Shown here piece by piece: positions 1-7,124 of a stretch of DNA of 14,573 nt (positions within the stretch are counted from its first letter, which is position 1; each line of letters begins with the position of its first letter). The translations under genes were made by a program, and so were the position numbers. Where the stretch lies: contig USGH01000035.1 of assembly GCA_900554225.1 (NCBI GenBank), forward strand, positions 1-14,573. The letters run 5' to 3'. The stretch comes from an uncultured Eubacteriales bacterium. GTDB taxonomy: Bacteria; Bacillota; Clostridia; Oscillospirales; CAG-272. The notes under the pieces were generated by a model that saw only the letters and a list, made by a program, of their open reading frames with translations, made no database searches and was not told the origin of the DNA.

Positions 1-249
1 CCGTTCAAGAGTGCATATGATGTGATGAACAACTGGGGCGCAAACCATGGCGCGATCAGCTACGGTCACGTCGGCGCGGATCTCATCACGCTCTGCTCGA
101 TGCTCCGTATCCCGGTCGCCATGCACAACGTACCGGCAGACAAGATCTTCCGTCCGGCGGCATGGAACGCCTTCGGCATGGACAAGGAAGGCGCGGACTA
201 CAGAGCATGTGCCAACTATGGCCCGCTATACGGTCGCACGGTGAAGTAA
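1..249 (+). CDS. fucI: L-fucose isomerase, C-terminal 82 residues (partial at the window edge)
   Basis: FucI interconverts L-fucose and L-fuculose (also D-arabinose and D-ribulose) in the cytoplasm, the first step of fucose catabolism. Only the last 82 residues are visible, in frame from base 1 to a TAA. They match the strongly conserved end of FucI: NWGANHG, GHVGAD, the SMLRIPV stretch, AMHNV, the RPAAWNAFGMD region and a terminal DYRAC...NYGPLYGR. The His of NWGANHG (local residue 16) aligns by hand with His528 of E. coli FucI, a ligand of the catalytic metal. The N-terminus and promoter lie upstream of the window. An intrinsic terminator follows immediately, so fucI is the last gene of its transcript. 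Having fucI beside glycosidase genes supports a fucose-related catabolic context, although the intervening genes are unrelated. The family assignment is firm. Confidence 0.95.
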   Translation, partial: PFKSAYDVMNNWGANHGAISYGHVGADLITLCSMLRIPVAMHNVPADKIFRPAAWNAFGMDKEGADYRACANYGPLYGRTVK

Positions 250-261
250 AGCTGCATAGTG

Positions 262-299
262 AAAGGAAGCTCCCATAAAACGCACGGGAGCTTCCTTTT
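262..299 (+). terminator. Intrinsic terminator after fucI
   Basis: A perfect 10-bp stem (GGAAGCTCCC at 265-274 with GGGAGCTTCC at 286-295), extended by A:T pairs, is followed by TTTTA. The loop is 11 nt. It sits 13 nt after the fucI stop. It also faces the 3' end of the convergent transglutaminase-like gene and may stop both transcripts, but the U-tract is better on the plus strand. Confidence 0.9.
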
Positions 300-315
300 A
301 TGATTATGGTGAATC

Positions 316-1758
316 TTACCAGAATGCCGTCTCGTCGGTGCGGATGATGGCGTCGGCAGACTTTTTAATCCGTTCACTGGGATAAGAAAGGGGAAAGAGG
401 TACACAGCCGTGCTGGTGTCAACGCCGTCGGCACTGTGCAGGCTGCGGTTGAAGTACAGGGTGTTTTTCGCCATGTAATCGCGGTAATCCTCTAGCTGGA
501 AGTGGTCCGAGGAATCGCCGGTGTAGCGGACATCCTCGTTCGGGATCAGTTCGCCGTCCGTCAGAAGGATGGTGCGCAGCCGCTGCAGGGAAACATATTC
601 ACCCTGCGCGTCGCGGAAATACAGGTGGTAGGTCGGATCGAGCAGGATACGCGCACCCGAGGGGAGGAAGCAGTCCACCACCACATGGCAGTCATCGAAG
701 GGCTGTTCATAGGGCAGGCAGGTGACATGCGCGGCGCGGATACCGTTGTAGCGCAGCAGCGCAGCCAGCATCAGCGACAGTCCGCGGCAGTTGGTTTGAT
801 GATCCCGCTCCGCGCTCCAGTGCAGAATCTTCTCCAGTCCGCATCCACCGCATCCGCCCGAGCCGTTATGATGGAAGTGATCCCCCATGAAATCCAGACA
901 GGCGAAGGCGAGCGCGTCTCCCGTTTTGCCCCGGATGTAGTCGGAATAGCCGAGCGCATCCAGCTCTGCGCGCAGGGAATCCGGCATGGGTGTGTCGAGG
1001 TCGTAGGTATAAGCCGGTTTTTGCTCACCGGAGCCGTAGGCGGCATAGGCGCGCAGCAGCTCCAGACGCGATTTATCCTCAGGCAGCGGGATAACGGTTT
1101 CCTCTTCCGTCAGCAGCTTTCGGGGCGTATCCGACAGCTTTTCAAAACGGACCGTCTTGTCGGGTTTGAAAAGCTGCGTATAGCTGCCGCAAAGGGATCC
1201 GTTGTCGGCGGGACGGAGCGTGCATACACCCCGGTTGAAGGCGTCGTTGATCTGCCAGACCAGCGCGCCGTCCTCGAACCAGACCGACAGCGGAGAAAAT
1301 CCGATACGGCCATCCAGGCTGATCGTCACGCGCAATCTTCCGTCCGCGTCCGCAAGATTCATGTAGAAGTTGTAGAGCGTCGGAGAATGGTAGCAGCCGG
1401 TCAGGACCGCGACGCCGCGCGAAAAATCGTCCGGAACGGCTGTAGGCTCCTCACAGGGTGCGTGGTGACAGGCGTGCGGAAGGGGACGATCGGAAACCTT
1501 TTCAAAGGAGACGTCCGTTTCCTTCCTGCCGCGGACGCACGTTCCCTGCAGGGTCGCCGGATCGGTGAGACGCAGCTCGCCGCACAGGATTTCGGAGGTA
1601 AAGCAGAGCGCGTCATCCTCACGGTGCAGCACCGCGATCACGCCGTATTCGCCGCAGTCGCTGAGATCGAGTAGCGCGCTGGTATCGGAGAGAATGTGCA
1701 GGAGCGTTCCGGCGTCCCGCGAGGCCCATTGACCGGTCAGAGAGGGTGTGTGATTCAT
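316..1758 (-). CDS. Transglutaminase-like (papain-fold) protein with duplicated N-terminal beta modules
   Basis: 480 aa with no signal peptide or membrane segment, so probably cytoplasmic. The C-terminal half (about 230-430) has the transglutaminase-core arrangement: Cys324 in TNCRGLS followed by a helix-like LMLAALLRYNGIRAA, His358 in DDCHVVVD, and Asp374 in LLDPTYH. This is the expected Cys-His-Asp order. In bacteria such proteins are usually peptidases or amidases rather than cross-linkers, and the substrate here is unknown. The N-terminal half holds two related modules, about 5-95 and 117-215. Each starts with a LTGxW/LTGCY motif and ends with FEKVSDRPL or FEKLSDTPR, suggesting a tandem duplication of a small beta-barrel. 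A Gly/Cys-rich run (GGCGGCG, 301-307) precedes the catalytic Cys. The start is supported by GGAAAGGA upstream of ATG. It is monocistronic, with its own promoter and palindrome. Confidence 0.75.
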   Translation of the reverse strand: MNHTPSLTGQWASRDAGTLLHILSDTSALLDLSDCGEYGVIAVLHREDDALCFTSEILCGELRLTDPATLQGTCVRGRKETDVSFEKVSDRPLPHACHHAPCEEPTAVPDDFSRGVAVLTGCYHSPTLYNFYMNLADADGRLRVTISLDGRIGFSPLSVWFEDGALVWQINDAFNRGVCTLRPADNGSLCGSYTQLFKPDKTVRFEKLSDTPRKLLTEEETVIPLPEDKSRLELLRAYAAYGSGEQKPAYTYDLDTPMPDSLRAELDALGYSDYIRGKTGDALAFACLDFMGDHFHHNGSGGCGGCGLEKILHWSAERDHQTNCRGLSLMLAALLRYNGIRAAHVTCLPYEQPFDDCHVVVDCFLPSGARILLDPTYHLYFRDAQGEYVSLQRLRTILLTDGELIPNEDVRYTGDSSDHFQLEDYRDYMAKNTLYFNRSLHSADGVDTSTAVYLFPLSYPSERIKKSADAIIRTDETAFW

Positions 1759-1788
1759 GCGATTTTTCCTTTCCCATGTATATTGATG

Positions 1789-1803
1789 TGGTTTCTGAAA
1801 CCA
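1789..1803 (-). promoter_or_regulatory. Palindromic operator candidate at the transcription start
   Basis: TGGTTTC-T-GAAACCA is a perfect 7+7 bp inverted repeat with a one-base centre. It abuts the -10 box and covers the predicted start site, where a bound repressor would block RNA polymerase. The odd centre argues against a typical LacI-type site. No regulator gene is in the window, so the binding protein is unknown. Confidence 0.5.
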
Positions 1804-1831
1804 TTATAACATAATGAATAAAAGAATGCAA
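1803..1831 (-). promoter_or_regulatory. Sigma-A promoter of the transglutaminase-like gene
   Basis: On the minus strand TTGCAT (1826-1831) and TATAAT (1803-1808) are separated by exactly 17 bp. The predicted start is near 1796, giving a 5' UTR of about 38 nt. Confidence 0.8.
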
Positions 1832-1872
1832 GCCACAAACCCGAGTTTTCGCGCAGCAGCAGCTGTTTGAAA

Positions 1873-1926
1873 CAAAAAATCCCCAACGATGGTGCCGCGA
1901 TGGGACCATTGATTGGGGAGCTTTTT
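1873..1926 (-). terminator. Terminator of rplS (possibly bidirectional)
   Basis: A long interrupted stem pairs TCCCCAA (1880-1886) with TTGGGGA (1913-1919) and an inner ATGGT with ACCAT. On the minus strand it is followed by TTTTTTGTTTC, starting about 20 nt past the rplS stop. The plus-strand flank (GCTTTTT) is also T-rich. Confidence 0.8.
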
Positions 1927-1938
1927 GTGCGTATGGGG

Positions 1939-2280
1939 TTAGATCTTTTCCTTGACCTTGGAGCTCTTGCCGACTCTGTCTCTGAGGTAGTACAGCTTTG
2001 CTCTGCGAACCTTACCGTAGCGGATTACGTCCACGGATACGACGTGGGGAGAATGCAGCGGGAAGGTCTTTTCTACGCCGCAGCCATACGCCACACGGCG
2101 AACGGTGAAGGTTTCGGAGATACCACCGCCATGACGAGCGATTACAGTGCCTTCAAACATCTGTACTCTCTCGCGGGTACCTTCCTTGATGAGGTTGGCA
2201 ACACGTACCGTGTCACCTACGTTGAAGGACGGAACGGTTTCCTTCAGCTGCTCTTTTGTAAAAGCGTCGAGTTTGTTCAT
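1939..2280 (-). CDS. rplS: 50S ribosomal protein L19
   Basis: L19 sits at the 30S-50S interface of the ribosome. The 113-aa product has normal family length and carries L19 hallmarks: FNVGDTVRVANLIKEG, ERVQMFEGTVIARHGGG, SETFTVRRVAYGCGVE, FPLHSP near 73-78, and the basic VRRAKLYYLRDRVGK tail. The ribosome binding site AAAGGAG lies 11 nt before ATG, slightly far but clear. In most Firmicutes rplS follows rpsP-rimM-trmD. Here it stands alone between a transglutaminase-like gene and a CAZyme gene, with its own promoter, a roughly 100-nt leader and a terminator. The identification is secure. Confidence 0.97.
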   Translation of the reverse strand: MNKLDAFTKEQLKETVPSFNVGDTVRVANLIKEGTRERVQMFEGTVIARHGGGISETFTVRRVAYGCGVEKTFPLHSPHVVSVDVIRYGKVRRAKLYYLRDRVGKSSKVKEKI

Positions 2281-2381
2281 TGGAAAATCGACTCCTTTCT
2301 AAAACTGGAACATTCGTGCGGAGCTTCGCAGAGGACTGTTCGATATGGTAGCGCGGGACAGAATCCGCCCTCGCACATACA
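2281..2381 (-). promoter_or_regulatory. Structured 5' leader of rplS (candidate L19 autoregulatory leader)
   Basis: The roughly 100-nt leader contains a nested hairpin at 2308-2341: outer GAACA/TGTTC arms and an inner TGCG/CGCA stem, just upstream of the ribosome binding site. Ribosomal protein leaders, including an L19 leader class known in Firmicutes, let the protein bind its own mRNA. I cannot test a match to that class by eye. Confidence 0.45.
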
Positions 2382-2387
2382 AAAAAC

Positions 2388-2416
2388 AGTATACCATATT
2401 CCGCGTGATTTTGCAA
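2388..2416 (-). promoter_or_regulatory. Sigma-A promoter of rplS
   Basis: Minus-strand TTGCAA (2411-2416) and TATACT (2388-2393) are 17 bp apart. The predicted start is near 2381. Confidence 0.85.
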
Positions 2417-2420
2417 TAGG

Positions 2421-2456
2421 TTTTTGCAAAAAAGTGCGAGATCCGGCAGTTTTTTT
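2421..2456 (-). terminator. Weak terminator candidate after the beta-helix gene
   Basis: On the minus strand an A-run, a short TGC/GCA stem and a T6 run follow the stop codon. The stem is short and interrupted by a C/C mismatch, so termination here is uncertain. Read-through into rplS is possible. Confidence 0.25.
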
Positions 2457-2472
2457 CGGAATGGCGTATTAC

Positions 2473-4518
2473 TCACGATTCCTGTACCGCTTGCAGCCAT
2501 TTTCTTCCGATCTGTGCGGTCTGGATCGGCGGGAAACCATAGCGTGTCAGGCGGATGGTCAGCGTATCCCGGTCGAATCCCGCCTCGGCGCAGCTGTGGT
2601 AGGTGTAGTTGTCACCGATTCTGTTGTAGGTGTAGACGGATTCCGCCATTTGTCCGAACCGTGCGTCCGCGTTGATGATGACGTTGTTCTCCACCACACT
2701 GTTTGCCGGATTGATCGGGAAATTCGGATCGTTCGGATGGGCAAAGGAGGTCGTGATCCGGGCAAGCGTCGGGTATTTTTTCACCCAGATCTCGCTCCGG
2801 TACGGCACCCTTTCAAGATTGCGCCATTCGTGGGCGTCCGGTGTTTCGACTGCCTGCCGGAACCAACCGCCGTTTATAAATCCGTCCCGGCACCGATCGT
2901 CGTATAAAATCGGCTGCATCGACTCTCCGATGATGATGTTGTCGCGCACCACGTTGTCTCTGCCGCCGCCGATCAGAAACGCGAACTTGCGCACGTCGAT
3001 CAGGATGTTGCCGTATGCGGTCTGCCCGGAAAGCCCATCGTCCCAGTAAATGCCGTCCGGCGTGAAGCCATCGCCGCCGATATTGCGCAGCAGATTGTAC
3101 CGGATGATCGTGCCGTGACCTGCCCAGTCATAACCGGAATAGATCGCGCCTGCGTCACTGGAATGATACACCACATCGTGGATGTCGTTGTATTCGATGA
3201 TGTGATCGTTGCCGCCATAGCCGATCGCCATATGCGGGGAACGGGCGATTTCGTTGTGCGCACAGCGGTTTCCGACACCGGAGAGGGAAATGCCCGCCTG
3301 ATAGGTCTGATATACCTCGGAGAAATCGTGGATGTAGTTGCCGAACGCCACATTTTCACCGGGAGTCAGGGTTGTGCGGTCGCCGCCGGTCAGTGTGATA
3401 CCGCCGCGTCCGGTGTGCGAGATTTCGCAGAACCGCACCATGTTCCGATACCCGGTCAGTGTGACGGCATACCCGCCGACATTCCGAATGGTCAGATGGT
3501 CCAACGTAAGATCGTCCCCGGTGCCGGACAGCGCGTTTGTCCGGGTGCAGAGCATCGTCAGACCGGATATTGTCATATGCGCCGCGTCGGCAAAGGTGAT
3601 AAGCGGCTTTTCGGTCAGCGACAGGGAGAACGTACTGTCGGCACTTTCGGGATAGACGTACAGGAGTCCGTTTGCGCGGTCCAGGTACCATTCGCCCGGC
3701 GCGTCCAGCTCCTCCAGAATATTGTAAAAATAGTACAGCGCACCACTCCGGCAGGCATAACGGCTCACATAGCGCGGAGAGATCGCCCGGTTATCGGTGT
3801 CCACCACGGCAAGGGGCGAGGACGAATCCGCCCAGTCCCAGTACAGGTAGCCGAAAATCCACGCCGTATCCGGATCCTTCCACGTTTTCATCCGTTCGTT
3901 TGTGTTCCGATCCACGATATACGTCCCGCCGCGATGATTTCTGCGTTTTTCCCAATCCTTCCAGTAATTCTGTGGGGGAAACTCCGCAGCGTCTCCGACA
4001 TCCTTGACCTGCTCGATCTTCAGATATCCGTCGTTTGGATACCGCGCGAGGGTCATGCGCCGGCTTCCTTCAAAGACCTCGATGTTGTCCCCGGTCGGCA
4101 CATCGTCGTATTTTCCTGCCGTGTGATAGGCACCGATCGGGTACAGATCGCGATAGAGCGCGGGCTCCACCCCGTATTTTTTCAGATCGATCATGCGTAC
4201 CTTTGCCGCAGCCAGACGGGATAGGCGGGAGAGCACCGTCGCGTCCGGCACCTCCGTTTCCCGATACGGCACCTCAATCCCGCCTGTCAGAACCGCTCCG
4301 TCCGCGCCGTGATAGGTGGTGCCGCTGTCCCGATTGTCGAATGTAAGCCCCATGGTGAAATAGCTGCCCGGTGCGATCTCGACCGTAGCGGTGTCTCCTG
4401 CGTATACGGCGTTCCGTGCGGCTTCCTGCGCCTCCTCAATGGTGCCAAAGGGAGCGTCTATGCTGCCGTCGCCGTTTGTCCGCGCATTTTTGTCTACATA
4501 AATCCGTCTGTCTGCCAT
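2473..4518 (-). CDS. Right-handed parallel beta-helix carbohydrate-active enzyme, cytoplasmic
   Basis: 681 aa from the ATG at 4518, chosen because AAGGAGAG lies 5 nt upstream; the upstream extension of this frame has no ribosome binding site and overlaps the promoter. The N-terminus (RIYVDKNARTNGDGS, then DAPFGTIEEAQEAAR) is the classic opening of beta-helix glycosidases and lyases. A mid-region (150-300, ARYPNDGYLK near 158-167, GYLYWDWADSS at 223-233, APGEWYLDRANGLLYVYP at 273-290) precedes the helix repeats (about 310-620). The repeats carry NYIHD, HNEIARSPHMA, EYNDIHDVV, DAGAIY and YWDDGLSG, whose acidic residues are candidate catalytic sites. The overall pattern resembles GH141-type fucosidase/xylanase proteins, but lyase families share the fold. 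There is no signal peptide, so it probably acts on imported oligosaccharides. It diverges from the GH106-like operon. Confidence 0.75.
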   Translation of the reverse strand: MADRRIYVDKNARTNGDGSIDAPFGTIEEAQEAARNAVYAGDTATVEIAPGSYFTMGLTFDNRDSGTTYHGADGAVLTGGIEVPYRETEVPDATVLSRLSRLAAAKVRMIDLKKYGVEPALYRDLYPIGAYHTAGKYDDVPTGDNIEVFEGSRRMTLARYPNDGYLKIEQVKDVGDAAEFPPQNYWKDWEKRRNHRGGTYIVDRNTNERMKTWKDPDTAWIFGYLYWDWADSSSPLAVVDTDNRAISPRYVSRYACRSGALYYFYNILEELDAPGEWYLDRANGLLYVYPESADSTFSLSLTEKPLITFADAAHMTISGLTMLCTRTNALSGTGDDLTLDHLTIRNVGGYAVTLTGYRNMVRFCEISHTGRGGITLTGGDRTTLTPGENVAFGNYIHDFSEVYQTYQAGISLSGVGNRCAHNEIARSPHMAIGYGGNDHIIEYNDIHDVVYHSSDAGAIYSGYDWAGHGTIIRYNLLRNIGGDGFTPDGIYWDDGLSGQTAYGNILIDVRKFAFLIGGGRDNVVRDNIIIGESMQPILYDDRCRDGFINGGWFRQAVETPDAHEWRNLERVPYRSEIWVKKYPTLARITTSFAHPNDPNFPINPANSVVENNVIINADARFGQMAESVYTYNRIGDNYTYHSCAEAGFDRDTLTIRLTRYGFPPIQTAQIGRKWLQAVQES

Positions 4519-4552
4519 GGATTCTCTCCTTATCCGTTTTGTCGCCGTATTT

Positions 4553-4564
4553 TTACAGCTGTAA
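4553..4564 (-). promoter_or_regulatory. Palindromic operator candidate in the beta-helix gene 5' UTR
   Basis: TTACAGCTGTAA is a perfect 12-bp palindrome about 12 nt downstream of the predicted start near 4576, a position suited to a repressor roadblock. No regulator gene is nearby. Confidence 0.4.
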
Positions 4565-4582
4565 CGTACCGTTTGCTTTTTC

Positions 4583-4611
4583 ATAGTAGCACAGTCGCGC
4601 GGGAATGTCAA
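4583..4611 (-). promoter_or_regulatory. Sigma-A promoter of the beta-helix gene
   Basis: Minus-strand TTGACA (4606-4611), a 17-bp spacer and TACTAT (4583-4588). The -35 matches consensus fully. The 5' UTR is about 58 nt. Confidence 0.85.
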
Positions 4612-4652
4612 TAGATATGCAAAAAACGCCAAAGGAAAATCCAAATGATGTC

Positions 4653-4681
4653 TTGCAATCTGGTGAAAAAGATGGTAGAAT
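4653..4681 (+). promoter_or_regulatory. Sigma-A promoter of the GH106-like operon
   Basis: TTGCAA (4653-4658), a 17-bp spacer and TAGAAT (4676-4681). The predicted start is near 4688, leaving a 5' UTR of about 124 nt before the ATG at 4812. It diverges from the beta-helix promoter about 40 bp away. Confidence 0.75.
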
Positions 4682-4697
4682 GATGATACAGCCGGAT

Positions 4698-4709
4698 CCA
4701 ACCGGTTGG
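4698..4709 (+). promoter_or_regulatory. Palindromic operator candidate downstream of the GH106-like promoter
   Basis: CCAACCGGTTGG is a perfect 12-bp palindrome with an AACCGGTT core, the central-CG style common in LacI-family operators. It begins about 10 nt after the predicted start. The LacI assignment is inference, since no regulator gene is visible. Confidence 0.45.
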
Positions 4710-4811
4710 GATGACGCTGGTGCGGATCGCTTTTGCGCCAAAGAGCTATATCAGCAAGCTTTTGCCGGGAAAACAGGCTCTGTCCGGCACGTCCACAGAG
4801 AAAGGATAGCT

Positions 4812-7064
4812 ATGTTTGACATTTTATGCGATATATTCAAAAATCCGGGATCGGGCTTTTCGCCAATGCCGTTCTGGTTCTGGAATGACAAAATCGACGA
4901 GGCGGAGCTGGTTCGACAGATCGACGATTTCCACAAAAAGGGGATCGACGGTCTGGTGATCCATCCGCGCATGGGATTTGACGTGGACGGCGGGTATCTG
5001 GGCGAGGAGTATTTCCGGCTCATCGGCGTATGTCTCGAGGCGATGAAGAAGCGGCGGATGCTCCTTGTGCTGTATGACGAGGGGATGTATCCGTCCGGCT
5101 CCGCACACGGTATGGTGGCAGGGAGCAATCCGCTGTATGCCGCACGGTGTCTCTACGCCAGACCGACCGGCTCCTATACGCTTGCCGATGGGGAAGAAGC
5201 CGAGATGCGCATGGCACTCCATTTCACGGACGACGGGCTTCTTGACGATGTGATCACGGATACGGACTAGGTACCGGCGTCGTATCAATGGTATGATTTT
5301 ATCTTAGGCTTCACCGGCGGCACGATCCGTGGTCTTTCGCCGGAAGAGGAGGATGGCGCACCCTGTGCTCCGCTTGCCGCAGACCTGTTGAATCCCGAAG
5401 CGACCGAGCGGTTTACAAACCTCACACATGACGCGTATTTCCGCCATTTCGGAGCGGATTTCGGCTCGACCATCATCGGCTTTTTTACGGATGAGCCCTC
5501 TCTTGCCGGACGGTGTGCAAAGATGCATGGGAAGATCTCGTGGACCTACGATTTCCATGAGGCATTCGGGGAGGCGGGCGGCGATCCTCTGATGCTCGCG
5601 TCGCTGCTGTTCCCGGCAAAGGACAAACGGGTTGCAAAGGATGCACAGTATGTGTATCAGACCGCCCTGCGCCGCAGACTTGCGAAATCCTATTACGGTA
5701 CGCTGTCCGAGTGGTGCCTGAAGCATGGGGTAGCACTCATGGGCCATCCGGCGTCGAGCCATGACATTGGATTGTGCAGAACCTTTGACGTGCCCGGGCA
5801 GGATCTCGTGTGGCGCATGGTGGAGCCCGGTACGGAGCTGACCTCTCCCGACAGTGTGCTTGCAAAATGCTCCGCCGATACCGCACGGCACAAGGGCGTG
5901 TCCCGGAACAGCTGCGAATGCTTCGGCGTATGCGGCAGTGCGGACAATCCCTGGGACTTCACCTGCGCCGATATGCTCTGGTACATCCATTTCCTGATGG
6001 CGCGCGGTGTGAATCTCCTGTTCCCACACGCGTTCTATTATTCGCTGCGCACCCCGCTCCAGTCGAATGAACGGCCGCCGGATGTGGGACCCGGAAACAT
6101 CTGGTGGAGCGAATACCGCACGATCGCCAATTACTGCAAACGGCTCTGCTGGCTCAACTGCACGAACACGAACAATCCCGATTTTGCGGTGCTGACGGCG
6201 GAGGACAACATCCCCGTATCCTCGGTGCGGTACCTATACGAGAACGGCTGGAGCTTCAACTACCTTACCATGGACGAGCTGAACGACATCGCGCACATAC
6301 ACGACGGCAAGCTCCGGATCGACCGATACACCTACGATACACTGCTTGTCGATTCGAGAATCCGTCTGGATGCGAAAACGGTCACAACGATCGGCAGATT
6401 TGTCACAGAGGGCGGCAAAATGGTCCGTGCGAGTGATTTCTCCGACTACGTAAAAAAGCACGGCAAAAAAACATCCTATTTTGATCATCAGACCGCCGCG
6501 CTCCGATTTGTCCACCTGACCAAAAGCGGCTACCCGTTCTTCCTTTTGATCAACGAGGGAGACGACGAGATTGACGGAAATCTGGTCACAAATATCGCCG
6601 GCGCCGCCCATCGCTTTGATGCGTTCACAGGAAAGACGACTCCGGTATGCGCCGCGATGCATCCGGACGGATTTGCGTATCCGGTCCACATCGGTCCGAG
6701 AGAAGCGGTGATTCTCGGCATGGATACGGATGCGCTGCCCAAACTCGGTGACACGCCGACCTTTGCGCCGATCGAGATCGTCGCGCTCGGGGAAAATCGG
6801 CACAGCTTTGCCTACACGCCTGCGGCGGATCGTCGCTGCACGCTCCGGTTTGCCGAAATACATGACCGCGCGGATGTGACCGTCAACGGAAAGCCTGCCG
6901 GGGTACTCCTCTGGAAGCCGTGGGAAATGGACATTACGGATCTTCTTACAGAGGGCGAAAATACCGTATCATGGCAGATCACCGGAAGCGTGGCGAATAC
7001 CTACGGCAAGCCTGTGGCGGTCGGCGTGTCCGGCGTAACGGTAGAGATCGCGGACAAACAATAA
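4812..7064 (+). pseudogene. GH106-like (alpha-L-rhamnosidase-type) glycoside hydrolase interrupted by one in-frame TAG
   Basis: The frame runs 750 codons from ATG 4812 (GAAAGGA upstream) to TAA, broken only by TAG at codon 153 (5268-5270). Codons 1-152 contain the family opening: PMPFWFWNDKI (18-28), LVIHPRMGF (48-56), and YDEGMYPSGSAHG (88-100). After the stop the same frame continues with GGTIRGL, then FTDEPS (D227/E228), ARGVNLLFPHAFYYS, and a C-terminal jelly-roll (about 640-750; VNGKPAGVLLWKPWEMDIT, GENTV). These match GH106-type TIM-barrel enzymes, whose acidic residues in YDE and TDE are candidate catalytic or metal sites. There is no signal peptide, so it is cytoplasmic. The TAG falls in a loop that is variable in the family, and no other lesion exists. 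It may be a recent nonsense mutation, an assembly error or read-through; a re-start at the TTG at 5388 would lack essential N-terminal motifs. It is first in an operon with the gene at 7125. Confidence 0.75.
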
Positions 7065-7124
7065 ACGCAAAGTACAACAATACAGAGGGAGAGATCCCAC
7101 AGAAAAAGCAAAGGAGATGAAATA

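Noticed and set aside
502..1674. 390-codon plus-strand open frame opposite the transglutaminase-like gene
   Set aside because: It is a shadow frame in GC-rich DNA; the minus frame has catalytic motifs, a ribosome binding site and a promoter.
1867..2907. 346-codon plus-strand frame spanning rplS
   Set aside because: It runs antisense to rplS and through its promoter and terminator, so it is not coding.
4605..4811. Upstream extension of the GH106-like frame to an ATG at 4605
   Set aside because: It overlaps the promoter and operator, has no ribosome binding site, and does not resemble the family; the ATG at 4812 has GAAAGGA upstream and matches the family start.
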